Below, piece by piece: positions 10,022 through 23,800 of a stretch of 64,000 nucleotides of DNA. The notes beneath the pieces were generated by a model. It was given only the letters and a program-made list of their open reading frames with translations, was not told the origin of the DNA and did no database searches. Position 1 is the stretch's first letter. The number at the start of each line of letters is the position of its first letter. The stretch lies in contig PJRA01000005.1 in assembly GCA_016987375.1 (NCBI GenBank), forward strand, positions 1,925,333 to 1,989,332, read 5' to 3'. A program made the position numbers and the translations under genes. Source of the stretch: Brachionus koreanus (taxonomy: Eukaryota > Rotifera > Eurotatoria > Ploima > Brachionidae).

Positions 10022-12816
10022 TCAATTCTTTTTTTTTTGCATAAGTGTTGACTTGATTTTTTTGACATCAACAATCGGTTTTTTTTTAATTGTTGTTGAT
10101 AAATGATAAGCTTTTATTTGTTTGGGGTCCAAAAGACGAGCACAAGTTGGATTTTTCGAATACGGAATAACAAATAATAATCTACAATAGTTAATAATAT
10201 TTACTGTTTGGTAAAGAGACACTTTCGAGTTCAACCAATCTTCCATACATTGATAGGACACGGGATCGTAGTCGAGGAGAAATTTATTCAAAAAAAATTC
10301 GCTTTTTGTGACTAATTCTGGTAGATCCTCAAGCGAAAACACACATATGTTGTGTCTTAATTCGCCCATGCATTTATAAGAATTTTTCCATCCAATATAT
10401 CGTGATCTTGTTGGTATTGATGTTCTATTTGGATCTTGAAAAAAAAAATTCAACTAAAAATCAATTCCAATAATTTGTTTGACAAAATATTTATCAAACA
10501 CAAATAAATACTGAAGCTAATAAATAATAAATTTAGTTTTTAATTTTTTAAAAGATGATTAATTGTGTTATTTGATCAATGTATTGTTTAAAAATTTAGA
10601 TTCTAGTTTAGTCTAATCAAGTAAAAAATGTATTTATTTTTTTTCAAAATTTCTATGAAAAAAATATTTGCTTTTTAAAAGAAAAATATTAAAACAAAAA
10701 TTTTAAATAATTCAATGATAGTTTTATAAAATTAACAATTTTAAAAATCTACATTAATGTCGAATTAATTTTCTGAATAGATTAATAGCTCTAAATTAAA
10801 AAATTTTCTGAAAAAAAATTGATGATTTTTATGTAAAAAGAATTTTTTAAGTTACTGTAGTCTTTTTCTAATAAAAAACTATCTTATGAGAACATTTACA
10901 AACAAAATACTTGAAGCTGTTTATATGAAAAACATAATTCTTTCTCAAATGATTCTTAATATAACCTTCGATTAAAACTAGAAGCATAAATATGTCAAGG
11001 TATTAAAAGTAAAATAACATATGAGTTTTGTTATGTTTATTTGAAAAATAAAATAAAGTCTAAAAACATGCAAAGCAGTACTAATTACTCAATATTTTTT
11101 AAAATTTATTCTTAAAAGCTGTTTTTAATCTTAAAATTAATCAGACTATAAAAAAAATTTTTTAATCATTGACATGTATTAAAATTCGCTTTTATTTGAT
11201 CCTAATCAAATTAAAAGAAAAACACGAATATGAATAAATCATGAAATCATTGAAGAAAAATGATACTTTTATATTTTAGTTTTTAGATGAAAATAAGCTC
11301 TTCAAATAAAAAAAGACTAAGATTTAATTTTAATCAAGTCAATAAAATTTTAATTTTAGAGAAAAAAAACAAATAATTTTAAAATCGTAAAATAAGTTTT
11401 AAAACTAACAAAAAAACTATTTTTAAGATAAATTTTAATACAAATTAAAAGAAAATTTTTACCTCTGAAACCACCTGGTGGATTAAATTGCACATTATAA
11501 TTCAAAGTAGCCCAGTACCTTATTTTAATTATTAATTTAAAAAAAAAAAGAATGAAAAAATAAAATCACCATTCGTCAGGACTATAAGTGTCTTCACTCC
11601 ACTTAAGCAAATTTTTGGCATATGTATTACTCAGAGCATATTCGATAAATTTTCTACTAAAAGAACAGTAAGCTAGACCTTTTACAATGGTGTAATTGTG
11701 GGGTATGGGACTCTTGAGTCTTTTAGTACGAACCATGTATTCATTTGAATAATTCGAACTTCTCTTAGGCTTCCAACTATATTGAATTCTTATCGTAGGT
11801 ACATTGGTCATCACTTCAATGTCATTAGCTCCATTGAACATATGCAGTATTTTAGTCAATTCATAATTGGTACGGAGAGGAAATTCACTACTAGCCAAAT
11901 TTAGCACATATTTCCAATTTTGGGTTATATTTTTGCCAATGTGAGCAGGATGATTGTAGTCTGGATTTATCAAATCACTCATGCAATTAATGTCTGCTTT
12001 AAGGCGACTAAAACCAGCATAGATTATTCGCTCTAATTTGCTGGCCACAAAAACATTGTCAAAACATTGCACTATTGATTTGACAGCTTGGTGAAATATT
12101 GGAGGACTTTTGGCATCTATGTGAACACAATATACATTCTGAGGCCGATAAATTGCTTTCAAAAGTCTTTCGAACTGTTCTATATTGTTATAGGTTAGAA
12201 TGCTGTAGGCGATGGGAAATTTTTTCTCAAAATTAGTTATTTTGTAAGTATCATAGCCGCGCAAATCTCTAAACAACTTGCACATTGCTTTGTCGAATAC
12301 GAAATTTTCCTCGGGCAATGTTGGTATGAAGCCCAAATTTTGTCTGTCATTCAGACTGCTTAGATGTTGATTATTTAAATTTTTTAGTTTGAACAAAATG
12401 CGCTTTGCTTTGCGCACCTCTGTTTCGTCCCATTCGATCAGACTTTGACAATTGACGTCATAGGTGATGCGTTGGACTTTTTTGAAAAATTCCAGCGTTT
12501 TACGGTCGATTACTTTGGCCAGTTCGAAATTGTTCTGCCTCGGATTGAGGACTAGGCCGTCATCAGACCGACTTAGCACATAGGACTCGAGAAACTTTAT
12601 TTTTTCCGAGTCGTGACTTGGCTTTGAAAACAGGTGTTTGAATTGTGCGCGCATGTATTTTTCTATTTCGGCTAGAAAAGCGTAGAAAATCACCAAAAAT
12701 AGCCATACTAGCACTGCTATCAGAATCAATCGTGTCAGCACTCGTACATATCTGCGAAATTGTCGTGAGCTGGTTTTTTGCTTAAATTTAAACGCCAATT
12801 TATTCATTAGCCTCAT
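10022..12816 (-). CDS. GT14 glycosyltransferase (GCNT / core-2 branching type)
   Basis: Three minus-strand exons: 12816-11570, 11518-11463, 10434-10022, with introns of 51 and 1028 nt. Both junctions are GT-AG and phase-consistent, giving 571 residues. The protein is a type II membrane protein: basic cytoplasmic start, one membrane anchor at about residues 25-48, a Golgi-lumen stem, then a GT14 'Branch' domain. Diagnostic blocks are FPIAYSILTYNNIEQFERLL, VYCVHIDAKSP, and the SPDEWYWATL motif split by the first intron. Known relatives add beta-1,6-GlcNAc branches to O-glycans, or xylose to proteoglycan cores; the lack of a large C-terminal xylosyltransferase domain favours the GCNT side. The exact acceptor cannot be told from sequence. 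It is longer than vertebrate GCNT1 (about 430), mainly in the stem. The start is the first ATG before the basic and membrane segments. Confidence 0.88.
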
Positions 12817-14571
12817 AATCCAATCACAAGGATATTCTCATTTTTCTCTCATTCCACTTTAATATAGAAAAGAAAATTATTTTTTATTTTTTTTTAGTAT
12901 TACTTAATATTTATGTTGTAAATATTTTGGAGCTGTTTTTGAATTAGGAAAAAAAAAAAAAAATTTGTTTCGAATACATTGCAGCTTACCTGTGATTAAT
13001 TGTTCATATATAGAGTTATTTTATTTTAAATAAAATACATAATTTTTTTTATTTTTTTGACAAATAAAAATTTTTATTTTAAGATCTTTGTTGAACGAAA
13101 TTATTTTTTAAATTGATTTGGTCTGGGCCTAACTAGAAATCTAGACACGTAAGTTTGCAGGCTCGTTTAAATTTAGTTAAATTTGTGATTTGTGTTATTT
13201 ATGAAATTTTATTATTTTCGAAGTTTATATCGAAAAATGAGAACAATTCAACAGGTCAGAATTTTAATACTTAAAATAAATATTTTGAAAGCTCACTGGC
13301 TCATTATGGTTTGATTGTAGTAAAGTAGTCAATTAACTTTGAAAAAAAAATAAAAGTAACTGTGTCTTTCGCTTTAAAAAAACAAAAACTTAATTTATCT
13401 GTTTATCTGTTTATTCTTATTTTGCTGTTTCATGCGTACATCAAGGATTCTAGATTACAAAAAAAAGAAAAATTTAATTTTTTTAACAACTAAAATGAGA
13501 ATATTTGGCTCGCCATGAATGGTCTCAAAATATTTTAATTATTTTTTTCTAAAGAAAAAGAAAAAGTTTAACTTTATTTAGAAAATAGGTTAATTTTAAC
13601 TGAACTAGATTCAGCTATGTCCGAACAAATTTTCAAGTATTTGCTTTTCACTAAGTAAACACAAGAGCTTTGTTTTATGTATTCTCGATTTTTTTAAGAT
13701 ACCATTTACTGGACCGAAACCAAACTGATAAGCGGTGTCATTGGAATACTATTTACTAATTGGCTACTCTTCATTTACATTTCTAATTATGCTGATAAAA
13801 ATCGCACTTTAATATTTATAAAATACCAGTCCAAAAATATCAATTGTTTATAAACTAATAGCTTGTATTTTTAGAACAAAAAAATTCAAGTGTTTCTTAA
13901 GAAAATAAATTAAAATAATGTTTTTCTTAAAATTTAAATAATTGTTTTTATTTGAGATATATTTAAAGTGCTTTTAAAAGTATCCCTAAATGTGGGCTTT
14001 ATTAGCTCTTCATCTGGTTTACTTAAATGTTCAAAAATAATTTCAGGTTTTTCAAAATTGATCCAAGATTGATTTTGTTTATTTAATGAATAAGTCACAC
14101 AATTTCGGGATTACAGAATAATTTATTCAACAGTGCTAAAATATTTCTTAAACGCTTGGAATAAATTCATTTTAAGCTATTTTCAAGTATGTTAAATGAG
14201 CAGTCAAATATTATACGATGAAAATAGAAGAAGCCTTTTATTTTTTAGCTTTAACAATTTTAAAATTTTTTAAATAAAACTTACAAATATTAGCTTAAAG
14301 TAGATGAATAAAAAAAGAAAAAATTTACATGTTTGGTTTTGGCACACTTATAGTTTGAAATTAAATTTTGAATTATGAAATGTAACCAAATCATCTGAGA
14401 ATTCTTTCTCAACTTTTAGATTCTTTTTTTTATACAATATTTTATGTACTAAAAATTTTTGTCAAATTTGGTGCAAAATAAACAAATAGTACAGAAATTA
14501 ATGCTAAAGTTGGCTATGATTTTTTTCTAAAGGTTTTTAATAATTCTGTAAATACAATATAGTGCAATATT
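12817..14571. other. Intergenic; one possible stray exon
   Basis: Mostly AT-rich with no confident gene. On the plus strand at about 13696-13864 an open stretch after an acceptor-like TTTTTTTAAG reads TIYWTETKLISGVIGILF and continues hydrophobic to a stop; no matching upstream exon with correct phase was found. It is a weak exon candidate only. The promoter of the minus-strand glycosyltransferase should lie just right of 12816. Confidence 0.3.
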
Positions 14572-15456
14572 ACGGGTGATGCATTATTCAACCCTCAACA
14601 TCATTGATTGCAAAAAATTTGAATCAATTTTTTTTTAATTATGATTCAATACTGCGAATAAATTGTTGTTCTGTTCTTGCTTCCCAAGCTCTTTCATAGA
14701 CATTCTGTGCTAAGATACCCCAAAAGTCGTCTATAGATCTTGCTTGTGGAGCATTAGGAGGATAAATATCTTTGGTACATATTAAACAATTTCATCTATC
14801 CAAGAAATCGCCTCTGCACTTGCTAAATGAGGCCAAAACAAATAATTATAATCATTCATTTTTGGCATTTCATTACCAGCAAAACAAAAATATTTTTCAT
14901 CATCCAAAATTATGATGCTTTACTCTTTATTAAGGCGATTTACGAGTTTTCGACCGTTTTTTTTGTACTTTCAGTGACTGGGCTTCATTATACTTCGGTG
15001 TTTTTTCACGTTTTCGATAAGTAACATTTATTTTTGCCAATTGTCGACTAATGGAAGAACAATGAACACTGAATTTTCGCTGATTTACATATTTTCTATT
15101 GTTTGTCAATTTTTTGAGTTTAGCTTGTTTTTCTTTGCTTCATGATGCTGGAGATTAAATTCAGAATTTTTTTATTTGTAAACTTTGGCCTTTTAGCTCT
15201 CGATTATTTTCCTGGATAAGGTAATTCGCAGCATTGGCTTTTGAAATATTTGGACTATTTACAAAATAATTTTTCGCCCTTTTTTCAAGAACGAGTCTTT
15301 CAGCAACAGTTAAATTTTTTTCAATAAAAAAACTTTCAAATATTATAAATTTTGTCCTTTTGCACAAATGTATTGATCATTTTTTCATTTTGAAAAATTT
15401 CTATTGTTTTAATTTAGCAAAATTTAATTTTGCGTAATTAATTATGCAACACCCCT
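14572..15456 (-). pseudogene. Decayed Tc1-like transposon with transposase relic
   Basis: Ends are imperfect inverted repeats (ACGGGTGATGCAT at the left, its complement with changes at the right), with TA at the right end. The minus strand still shows a Tc1-type N-terminal DNA-binding piece at 15161-15367 (LTVAERLVLEKRAKNYF, then ISKANAANYLIQENN) and a C-terminal catalytic piece at about 14630-14845 (YVPKDIYPPNAPQARSIDDF followed by WGILAQNVYERAWEART), including the final acidic residue block. Stops and frameshifts separate them and the middle is missing or unreadable. The element is dead. Its termini match the MITEs at 7608 and 16340. Confidence 0.75.
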
Positions 15457-16339
15457 TACTTAGTTGCACCAAAAGTTAAAGTCTGCTAATGATGTGCAAA
15501 TCTTTGCAAAATACACTACAGTTAAATTTTTCCAAATTTGAGCTATGCTAAACTTGCAGAGTTTTACCAGAATGATCTAAAAATTGCAACTTTGAATGTT
15601 GCATTTACAGAATTTACTTTTGATCTTTAGAAAAATAATTATTAGAATTTTTATCATTTAGCTCTGTTCTATACAAAATTTCACAAAACCAAAATTAAAG
15701 CATGTTAAAACATCAAAAACAAAATTGAATTTACAAAAATAGATTTTTAAATTTTCTAATTTAATACTTAAATAATACTTTTCAAACTAACACCTATATA
15801 TTCTGCAATACGAATAAAAATCAATTTTAATAAAATAAATTTTTTCACTTGCTCTATCTTTGGTGCATACATTAAGAACTATTTCACTCACGTTAAAATA
15901 TTTGTTAATTTATTTTTAAATATTTCCTTACTTTTTTTTTGTATCAATAACGTAAAATTTTTAATCTGTACCTAAAGTCAGTGTTTTTCTAATTAAATAA
16001 ATCCATTAAAATTCTGATTTTAGAAACAATCAGCTTGGTGCATGCTTTGGTCCATGTTAAAGCATTCTAAACATTCACTGCATGCTCCAATGTTTTAAGC
16101 CTTGGAATGCATTAAATAGAAAATAAAATCAATTTTTGATTATGATAAAATTGTAAGAATTGAGATTTTTGGAAAAAAAAATTAATGATAGAAATTAATT
16201 AATTTTTGCGACAAAATTTTAAGCATCAATAAAATCAAAAATTTAATTTAAAAGCAGATTTTAATCTTAGAATATAAATTTGGAGCGTTTTAAGTTTAGT
16301 ATGTCTTTAATATGGGTGAGATGGTGTTTAATCAAAGTA
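15457..16339. other. AT-rich intergenic
   Basis: No gene seen. Several copies of a TTTGGTGCAT-like word occur near 15860 and 16035; similar words occur inside the inverted-repeat element at 55.5 kb. Confidence 0.3.
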
Positions 16340-17532
16340 ACGGGTGATGCATAAGTAAATGGACAAAAATTAAAAGCGAATATCTCAAAAAATAAAAATG
16401 ATATTAAGTTCTGTTTTTTTTTCTGATNNNNNNNNNNNNNNNNNNNNNNNNNNNNNNNNNNNNNNNNNNNNNNNNNNNNNNNNNNNNNNNNNNNNNNNNN
16501 NNNNNNNNNNNNNNNNNNNNNNNNNNNNNNNNNNNNNNNNNNNNNNNNNNNNNNNNNNNNNNNNNNNNNNNNNNNNNNNNNNNNNNNNNNNNNNNNNNNN
16601 NNNNNNNNNNNNNNNNNNNNNNNNNNNNNNNNNNNNNNNNNNNNNNNNNNNNNNNNNNNNNNNNNNNNNNNNNNNNNNNNNNNNNNNNNNNNNNNNNNNN
16701 NNNNNNNNNNNNNNNNNNNNNNNNNNNNNNNNNNNNNNNNNNNNNNNNNNNNNNNNNNNNNNNNNNNNNNNNNNNNNNNNNNNNNNNNNNNNNNNNNNNN
16801 NNNNNNNNNNNNNNNNNNNNNNNNNNNNNNNNNNNNNNNNNNNNNNNNNNNNNNNNNNNNNNNNNNNNNNNNNNNNNNNNNNNNNNNNNNNNNNNNNNNN
16901 NNNNNNNNNNNNNNNNNNNNNNNNNNNNNNNNNNNNNNNNNNNNNNNNNNNNNNNNNNNNNNNNNNNNNNNNNNNNNNNNNNNNNNNNNNNNNNNNNNNN
17001 NNNNNNNNNNNNNNNNNNNNNNNNNNNNNNNNNNNNNNNNNNNNNNNNNNNNNNNNNNNNNNNNNNNNNNNNNNNNNNNNNNNNNNNNNNNNNNNNNNNN
17101 NNNNNNNNNNNNNNNNNNNNNNNNNNNNNNNNNNNNNNNNNNNNNNNNNNNNNNNNNNNNNNNNNNNNNNNNNNNNNNNNNNNNNNNNNNNNNNNNNNNN
17201 NNNNNNNNNNNNNNNNNNNNNNNNNNNNNNNNNNNNNNNNNNNNNNNNNNNNNNNNNNNNNNNNNNNNNNNNNNNNNNNNNNNNNNNNNNNNNNNNNNNN
17301 NNNNNNNNNNNNNNNNNNNNNNNNNNNNNNNNNNNNNNNNNNNNNNNNNNNNNNNNNNNNNNNNNAAATTTTTTTTTGCAATATTATAGCAAATTTTTAG
17401 TAGTTTATAAATAAATATATACAAATAAAAAAATTTCTAAACTTTTGCAACATACTGTATATGATCCCCTGATCATTTGCATGATCGGGCAAGTTAACTT
17501 AACTTTTGTCCATTTACTTATTCATCACCCGT
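16340..17532. mobile_element. Second MITE copy, containing an assembly gap and a nested insertion
   Basis: The left 88 bp (ACGGGTGATGCATAAGTAAA onward) and the right about 75 bp (TGATCCCCTGATCATTTGCA to the ACCCGT terminus) match the MITE at 7608-7854, with TA on both sides. Bases 16428-17365 are N. Sequence 17366-17456 is absent from the other copy and ends TTGCAACATACTG next to TA, like the terminus of a Tc1-type element. The gap therefore probably hides a second transposon inserted in the MITE. Any open frames across the N run are artefacts. Confidence 0.8.
16428..17365. other. Assembly gap (938 N)
   Basis: Run of N; no sequence information. Confidence 1.
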
Positions 17533-17681
17533 TAAAAAACGGACATTTGTCTCTTAAAAAAATACTATTATTATTATGGATATAAAAAAAATTAAAAAAC
17601 ATTTTTAAAATTTTTTAAATTATTTTTTTCTATTTATTAAAAATAATAGAACTATTAACGATTAAAACAGATTCAAAATTT

Positions 17682-17816
17682 TTAACACTCAAAGGACCAG
17701 TGATAATTTGAAACTTTCTTTATTCTCATTTATCTCAAAACAAAAAAATTATACGGCTCCAAAGATAATAGAGCATGAAAAAGGTGTCAAATTTACACCA
17801 GTCCTTTGAGTGCTAA
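17682..17816. mobile_element. Short piggyBac-like MITE (TTAA-type ends)
   Basis: Inverted repeats CACTCAAAGGACCAGTG (17686-17702) and CACCAGTCCTTTGAGTG (17796-17812) agree except for one or two bases and extend inward to about 30 bp. The left flank is TTAA; the right flank is CTAA, one change from a TTAA duplication. The core is about 80 bp and non-coding. A better-preserved element of the same design is at 49756-49977. Confidence 0.6.
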
Positions 17817-20800
17817 ATGCATTTGAATGGTAAAATAAACTAAGTTTATTAAAATTTCCGTTCAAAACACCACATGACAAATCTTCTGACATAAACATTA
17901 TGTATTTAACATTTCATTAAAATCAGCAACATGGACTAATATGACATTTTGAGACAAGTTTTTTGTTAAACTTTCTATTAAAATAACACCAATATCAAAA
18001 GAAAATCATATTTGATATATTTTTTTACTTGATTTATCTTAATATACTCGAAGATTCAACTGAATACCAACAATATAAACACAATCAGCTATTTCAGAAC
18101 GTGTACATCTTGCTTATGGATTTTATTTCCATTTAAAAGAAATTAAGTGAAGAAGAAATTTTTTTTTAATTTATTATCTGAATCCGTGTTTTAGAGAAAC
18201 CCTTTGTCGGATTTTCGAATCCGATTTAAGGGTACAGTCCACCAAAGCTGTTTTCTGTTTTAAGAGGCTACAAATCGAACCGTATAATAAAAAAAATTTC
18301 AAATTTGTTGTTTTTTTATTAATCACATTTTAGATTTAAGCATTTTAGATAGATCTCTAAAATATTCTTAAAAATTATTTCAATTACAATAAACTGACAC
18401 TCTTTAGAAAACAATATCTCAAATAAATATTCAAAAACAAAAAGATTAATTTTTTTTTATTAATTTGCATTCAAAAAAACTTGATAAAGCTTGGTATAAT
18501 CATGTTTAAATTATATGTTTTTATTTATCTCAATTATTGATTGTTTAGCACATGATTTTATCTTAAAGAAATATAAAAAAGTATTAAATTTTCTGATTAG
18601 CATTAATAAATAATACAGTAGCTTTACTCTTAAATAATCAGTTTCAAAAATAATAGAAATTGTCTTATCAACAAAATATGTAAAATCTTTTTATTACATT
18701 AATTATAACTAAAATTTTAATTTTAAATAAGATATTTTTAATACAAAATTAATGACCATAAATTAAGTCTAATTAAGTTTTTTTTAAAAATATTTCATTT
18801 TAAAATATATCTTTACATGGTTGTATTAAATATCTGATTTTGTAAAAAATTTCTTTCATTTTTCTTAAAATAAGATAATTAACTTTTAATCGAATTTTAC
18901 TATAGTCATGCAATAGATCTTATTAAATATCTATAAAAAAAAATACATGTCAGTGTGAAGATAAAAATGGTGTCTTTTTTAAATTTGGACAAAGTTAAAA
19001 TTCGAGAATTTTTTCTAAAATTCTGTAAAAAATATTCTTAAGTTTAAGTAAATTTAAACCAAAATTTAAAAAATAAATCTGTTCACTTATTTTCCTGAAC
19101 TAGGAGATAGACTGATTAAAAACAACTACTAATGTTTAATTAAATTTTATTATTGTATCATTTAAAATTAAAAAATTAAAAATAAAAAGTAAAGCTATTC
19201 TTTTATTGCTACTATTCAAAGCACTTTAGATTAACACGATTGTTAAATTTTGCTTATTTTAATTCTCTATAAATTTCTATCAAAACAAATTAATGACTAA
19301 ATTTTCAAAGCATAAAACATTAAGTTTTATTAAGTTATTTAAAAAGTAAAAAGTATGGCTGAATCACTGGCTTTTTTTATCAGCGAAAGAAACTATAGAA
19401 GCTTTTTATTGGCATTTATTTTTATATAATTATTTTTCAACTTGAAATTTCTTATACTTTTTTTTATGAACTAAGTATATTTGGCGACTAGGTTCCATTC
19501 CAAACTGCCAGGGTTTATAACCGAAACTATATTTTTAATATATAAAAAAATAAAAAAGTAAAAAAGTGTTTTTAAAACAAAATGTAAAATTTTTTAAAAT
19601 CTAAAATTTAATTTTTTACTTCTGAATGTTTCATCTTTAATCTATTTTTATTTTCTTGTCAAAAATTAAAATAACTAATTCGTTATCAAAAAAAATGCTT
19701 TTCTTTCTTTATAATCTTAATGCTTTGACCAAATCACTTGTTTTGTTTATTTGTTTAATCTATATTAAGCTAATGTTCCTTAAGAATAAAAATTTAAATA
19801 ATATGTAACAATAAAAAGAGTTAAAAACGGTATGTTGAAAAAGAAAAACAAAAAAGCTTCTATAGAAGAGAAAGTCTAATTAAAAATTAATTTTATTTTT
19901 ATTTTTTTTTTTAGAAAATTTTATTTCTAAAATTAAAATTAATCGATAGTCAAATGAATAAGTTTTAAATCTGTCAATTTGTTTATCTTTGATAAACAAA
20001 GTATGATCACTATCAGAAGTTACAATATTAAAATAGCGGAAATTATAATTAAATCTTTTTTATTTTAAACGAAAAATCTGCAAAAGATAAATGTACTGTT
20101 TTATAGGCAAGTATTTTGATTAGATTAATGAATTTTTTAAGTATAAAGAGGCTTTTATTTAGAAATATTCCAGCCGGTTTTGAGCAAATTTTCTAAATAG
20201 TTTAAAAATGTTAGAATTTCGACTAGTTCAAAGATAAGAAAACCCAAATTATTGATGAGAAATTTTTCAACTAACAAACGTTTTGAGCCATATTTGTCTT
20301 TCTGTTTGTCCACAACAACATTGTTTTTTTAACTTTTGGAAATTTATGGATCGAAAGATACGATATTTCATTTTTTCAATTTTAAGATAACAAAAAAAAC
20401 GGATAGTGAATGAACAGGTTTAAGCCATGAGTAATGAACTGTGTTTTAATTCTAAATTAATCAAATGTAAAATTAAATCTTGCCGAGGCCAACCGAAATT
20501 ATTCTCGGAATATTTGTTTAACTCCTTTTTTCTTTGTAATTAAATTGCTATTACGTCACATAGCCGACGTAAATAGACCGTAAAACTTGTTATGTCATGC
20601 AATGAAAATATTTATTCTATAACAGCTTTTTATTGTGTAAATTAAACGTGTTAAAATGAAGTTCTTAAACAATTAGCCTCAAACCATGCCATTTGTATAT
20701 CAAATTTAACTTTATCTTTTAACAAAAAAAAATTTAAATCAAAATTTTCCACTGTAATTAACCCGAGTTATGCTGATAATTTATTTTGCTAAAATTACAA

Positions 20801-23800
20801 GTAGCGGGTAAATATTTAGGCAGCATGAGTTATAAAATAACTTATCTCGGAAATTTAAGACTTGTTTAATCTAGGATTGTTAAATTTTGTTTTAGATTTG
20901 GCTTAATTTTTTTTTTCATTTATTTGATACTGTTAGTTCAAATATAAAAAAAAAATATTTATAAATTTAAATTTTTATTTTTTGTTTTTAAATATCAAAG
21001 ATTTGCTCCACTAGTTAAAATGCCAAATGATAGTTGGAATTAATGATTTAGACAAATTGGTATTCTAACCCAGTAAATGATGTGGTAAATAAAAATAATT
21101 GGAATTTTGAGATTGTATAAAGAGTGTTGGCTAAAATCTATGTAGTAATTTATTTGCAAGAATAGGGAAAAAATTCCGTCCTGTCATTTATTAGTCAGAT
21201 TTGAATCGATTTCGAGAGCTTCTACAACAAGCTTTGTCATCAGTCCGAGAGGCACTCTTGACTCAACTAAAATTAATTAATAAAATTACTGCAGGAAAAT
21301 AAACAAACAAATAAAAGTAGTAATGAGTTGAAGTATCTTAATCTTATCGGCTAATGATTTAAATCAATTTGCGGCAAATAGCTCATCAAAACGATTCGAT
21401 TCAGTGGCTTCTGATATTTTCGAATAGTTAATTCAAACAAGTGGTTCAATCTAAATAAACGAAACTACTCAAATTCAAGCTATTTTCATTATCATTTATA
21501 TATTTCATGCTTTCTTAGATTAGCCAAATGATAAAACCATTCAAAAGCATTAGTTTACATAGCCGAAATCTGTGTTTATCAATTACAACTTTTTCGTGAA
21601 ACATATCTCTTGAATTAATCAAAAAATTTCCACAAAATATATTAATTTTCATTATCTAATAAATCAAATTAGATTATTTTAACTTATCTTAAAGATAAAT
21701 AGAGGCCTTACGAGAAGAAATAAATGAATTAATGACAGGAAACGATGGTCAAGATAAATTTGGATAGTTACATAAATAACAAAAATTTAATTAAAAGGCC
21801 CGGTTTTCTGAGAAAAAATAAATTTTTTTTATTAAATTTTTCATCTTAGTTTGAGTAAATAGAAAAGAAACAAAATAAACAAAAGAGAGTATTTGCTAAA
21901 TTTTTTTTTTAGGTAAAATTATCTAAATTTTAACTAGTTACAATTACAAAATTAGATTAAGTAAATATCAAATTTATTTTCAAAATCATTTGCAAAAAAA
22001 AAGTTCCTTTCAAATTTTTAAGGCCTAAACTTTTCATTCTAAAAAAAAGGTAAGAATTAACTAAATGGTCTGAAAATTTTAAATCAATCTATAAACGAGT
22101 TTTAGTACGCCTCCTGTTGTGATTTAAATTTAGCTAATTTTTTTTTAAATACTTAAATTTAATTCTTTATTTTTCAAGTTTTTGGATAGTTTTTTTTTGT
22201 TAGTTAAGTTCGAAACTTAATTAAGATGTTCTTTTTTTTAATTCGATTTTTTCAAAAATACATCGCTTGTTTTTTGTGAACAAGATCTATCAAGTTTGAT
22301 TAAATATGACTTGTCTAAAATTCTAAAACCTTGTGGCAAGTAATTTTTTAAATATTTGAAAAAAAAAATAAATAAAATATTTTTTATATTCATTTTGTGT
22401 TTTGCTTGATAAAAATTTCAAAAGTTTCAAATTGATTAAATTTGTTTTTGTCAATTTATTTTGACTTGAAGCTATTTACTTTAAATTTATTTATTTTTCT
22501 AGCAAATAAATTTTTTTTTATTTTCTTATTATTTATCAAAATTAATATCACGTTTTTTTTTTCTATTCTAGAATTTAAATTAAGTCTTTATAAAAGAGTA
22601 ACGAACAAAGAGTAAATATGAAAGATGGTTTTGGTTTAAATGAATCTATTCTAACATTTTTTTTCTCTCTTTAAGTTCAGCAGCTCGAGAAAAGTTTTTC
22701 TTAGAAAAATTATGCTAACGCATGATAGAAAACTTTGATGTGTTTTTTTTTATTAATTAATTTTAAAATTTGCTCGAATATATATTTAGCGTCTAAGATA
22801 TGCAAAATTCACTTACCGCACATTTATTTTGCAAAATTGTTATACTAACTTTCTAGGCATCAAAATAAATATTTAACAAAGTGATCTCGTGTCTAAAAAC
22901 TAGGGACAAATTGGTATTTACATTTAACAACTTAGATGCTTTCATTCATGTGTTTTTGATTATCTAAGTGATAGGGTAAATATTAGATTTACAGATTTAA
23001 CTAAATTCAATCAAGTACTTAGATTTAAGTAGATAAGATTGCGCAATAAATCAATTAGGAAAATTCTAACTAAATGCTTGAGTGAAAAAACACATACCTG
23101 AAAATTTTGAATAAAAAAAGTTTGTATACTTTTCAATAACTAGTAAGAAATATATGTTGTCAAATTTAACAACCGTAGTGTCTCAAGTGCTTGGATTTGT
23201 CTTAAAACCTTAAGTCAAGTGTGATTGTTAATTTTTTTTCTATTTTCTGAGTATTTACTCACTCGAAATTAGAAAGTTAAACTATTTTTTCAAAGTTATT
23301 TTTTAGATCTGGCAAAAAATTTAACTTTATCTATTTATGATAAAAGTTAGAAACCAGGTCGGTAAATCCAACGTTTACAAATAGTTTAGAACTGCTAGCT
23401 ATTCATCAAAAAGCAGCCAATGTTCTCAGATAGACACAGACTCGCTTAACTAATCATTATCCTAGCAGATAGGCTAATTGAGCTATTTTGTTCAAATCAA
23501 GAATCAAATGCAAAGCATAGCTTGAATTTCCAAAGCTTCATGACACACTAATTTCCAAAGAGATTAAGAACTTGTTTTCGCTGGTCAATTTGATCCAAAT
23601 TCGACCAAAAATAATACCAATTTAAATAAACTATTATTTAAACCAAAGATTAATATTTACTTAATTTTAGTTCAAAATTTGAATTTAAATTTTTGTTTTC
23701 TATTTGAATACGAAAAAAAAAAAAAAATAAAATATTTAGTTAGGATATTTGAGTCAGATTTAAATATTTTTTTTTCTAAATTTCTGATAAGATATGGCAA

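Noticed and set aside
16267..17424. Long open frames of 325-385 codons on both strands
   Set aside because: They consist almost entirely of N from the assembly gap.
18181..18260. tRNA-like TTCGAATCC word
   Set aside because: No cloverleaf or acceptor stem can be built around it; it is only a small hairpin.
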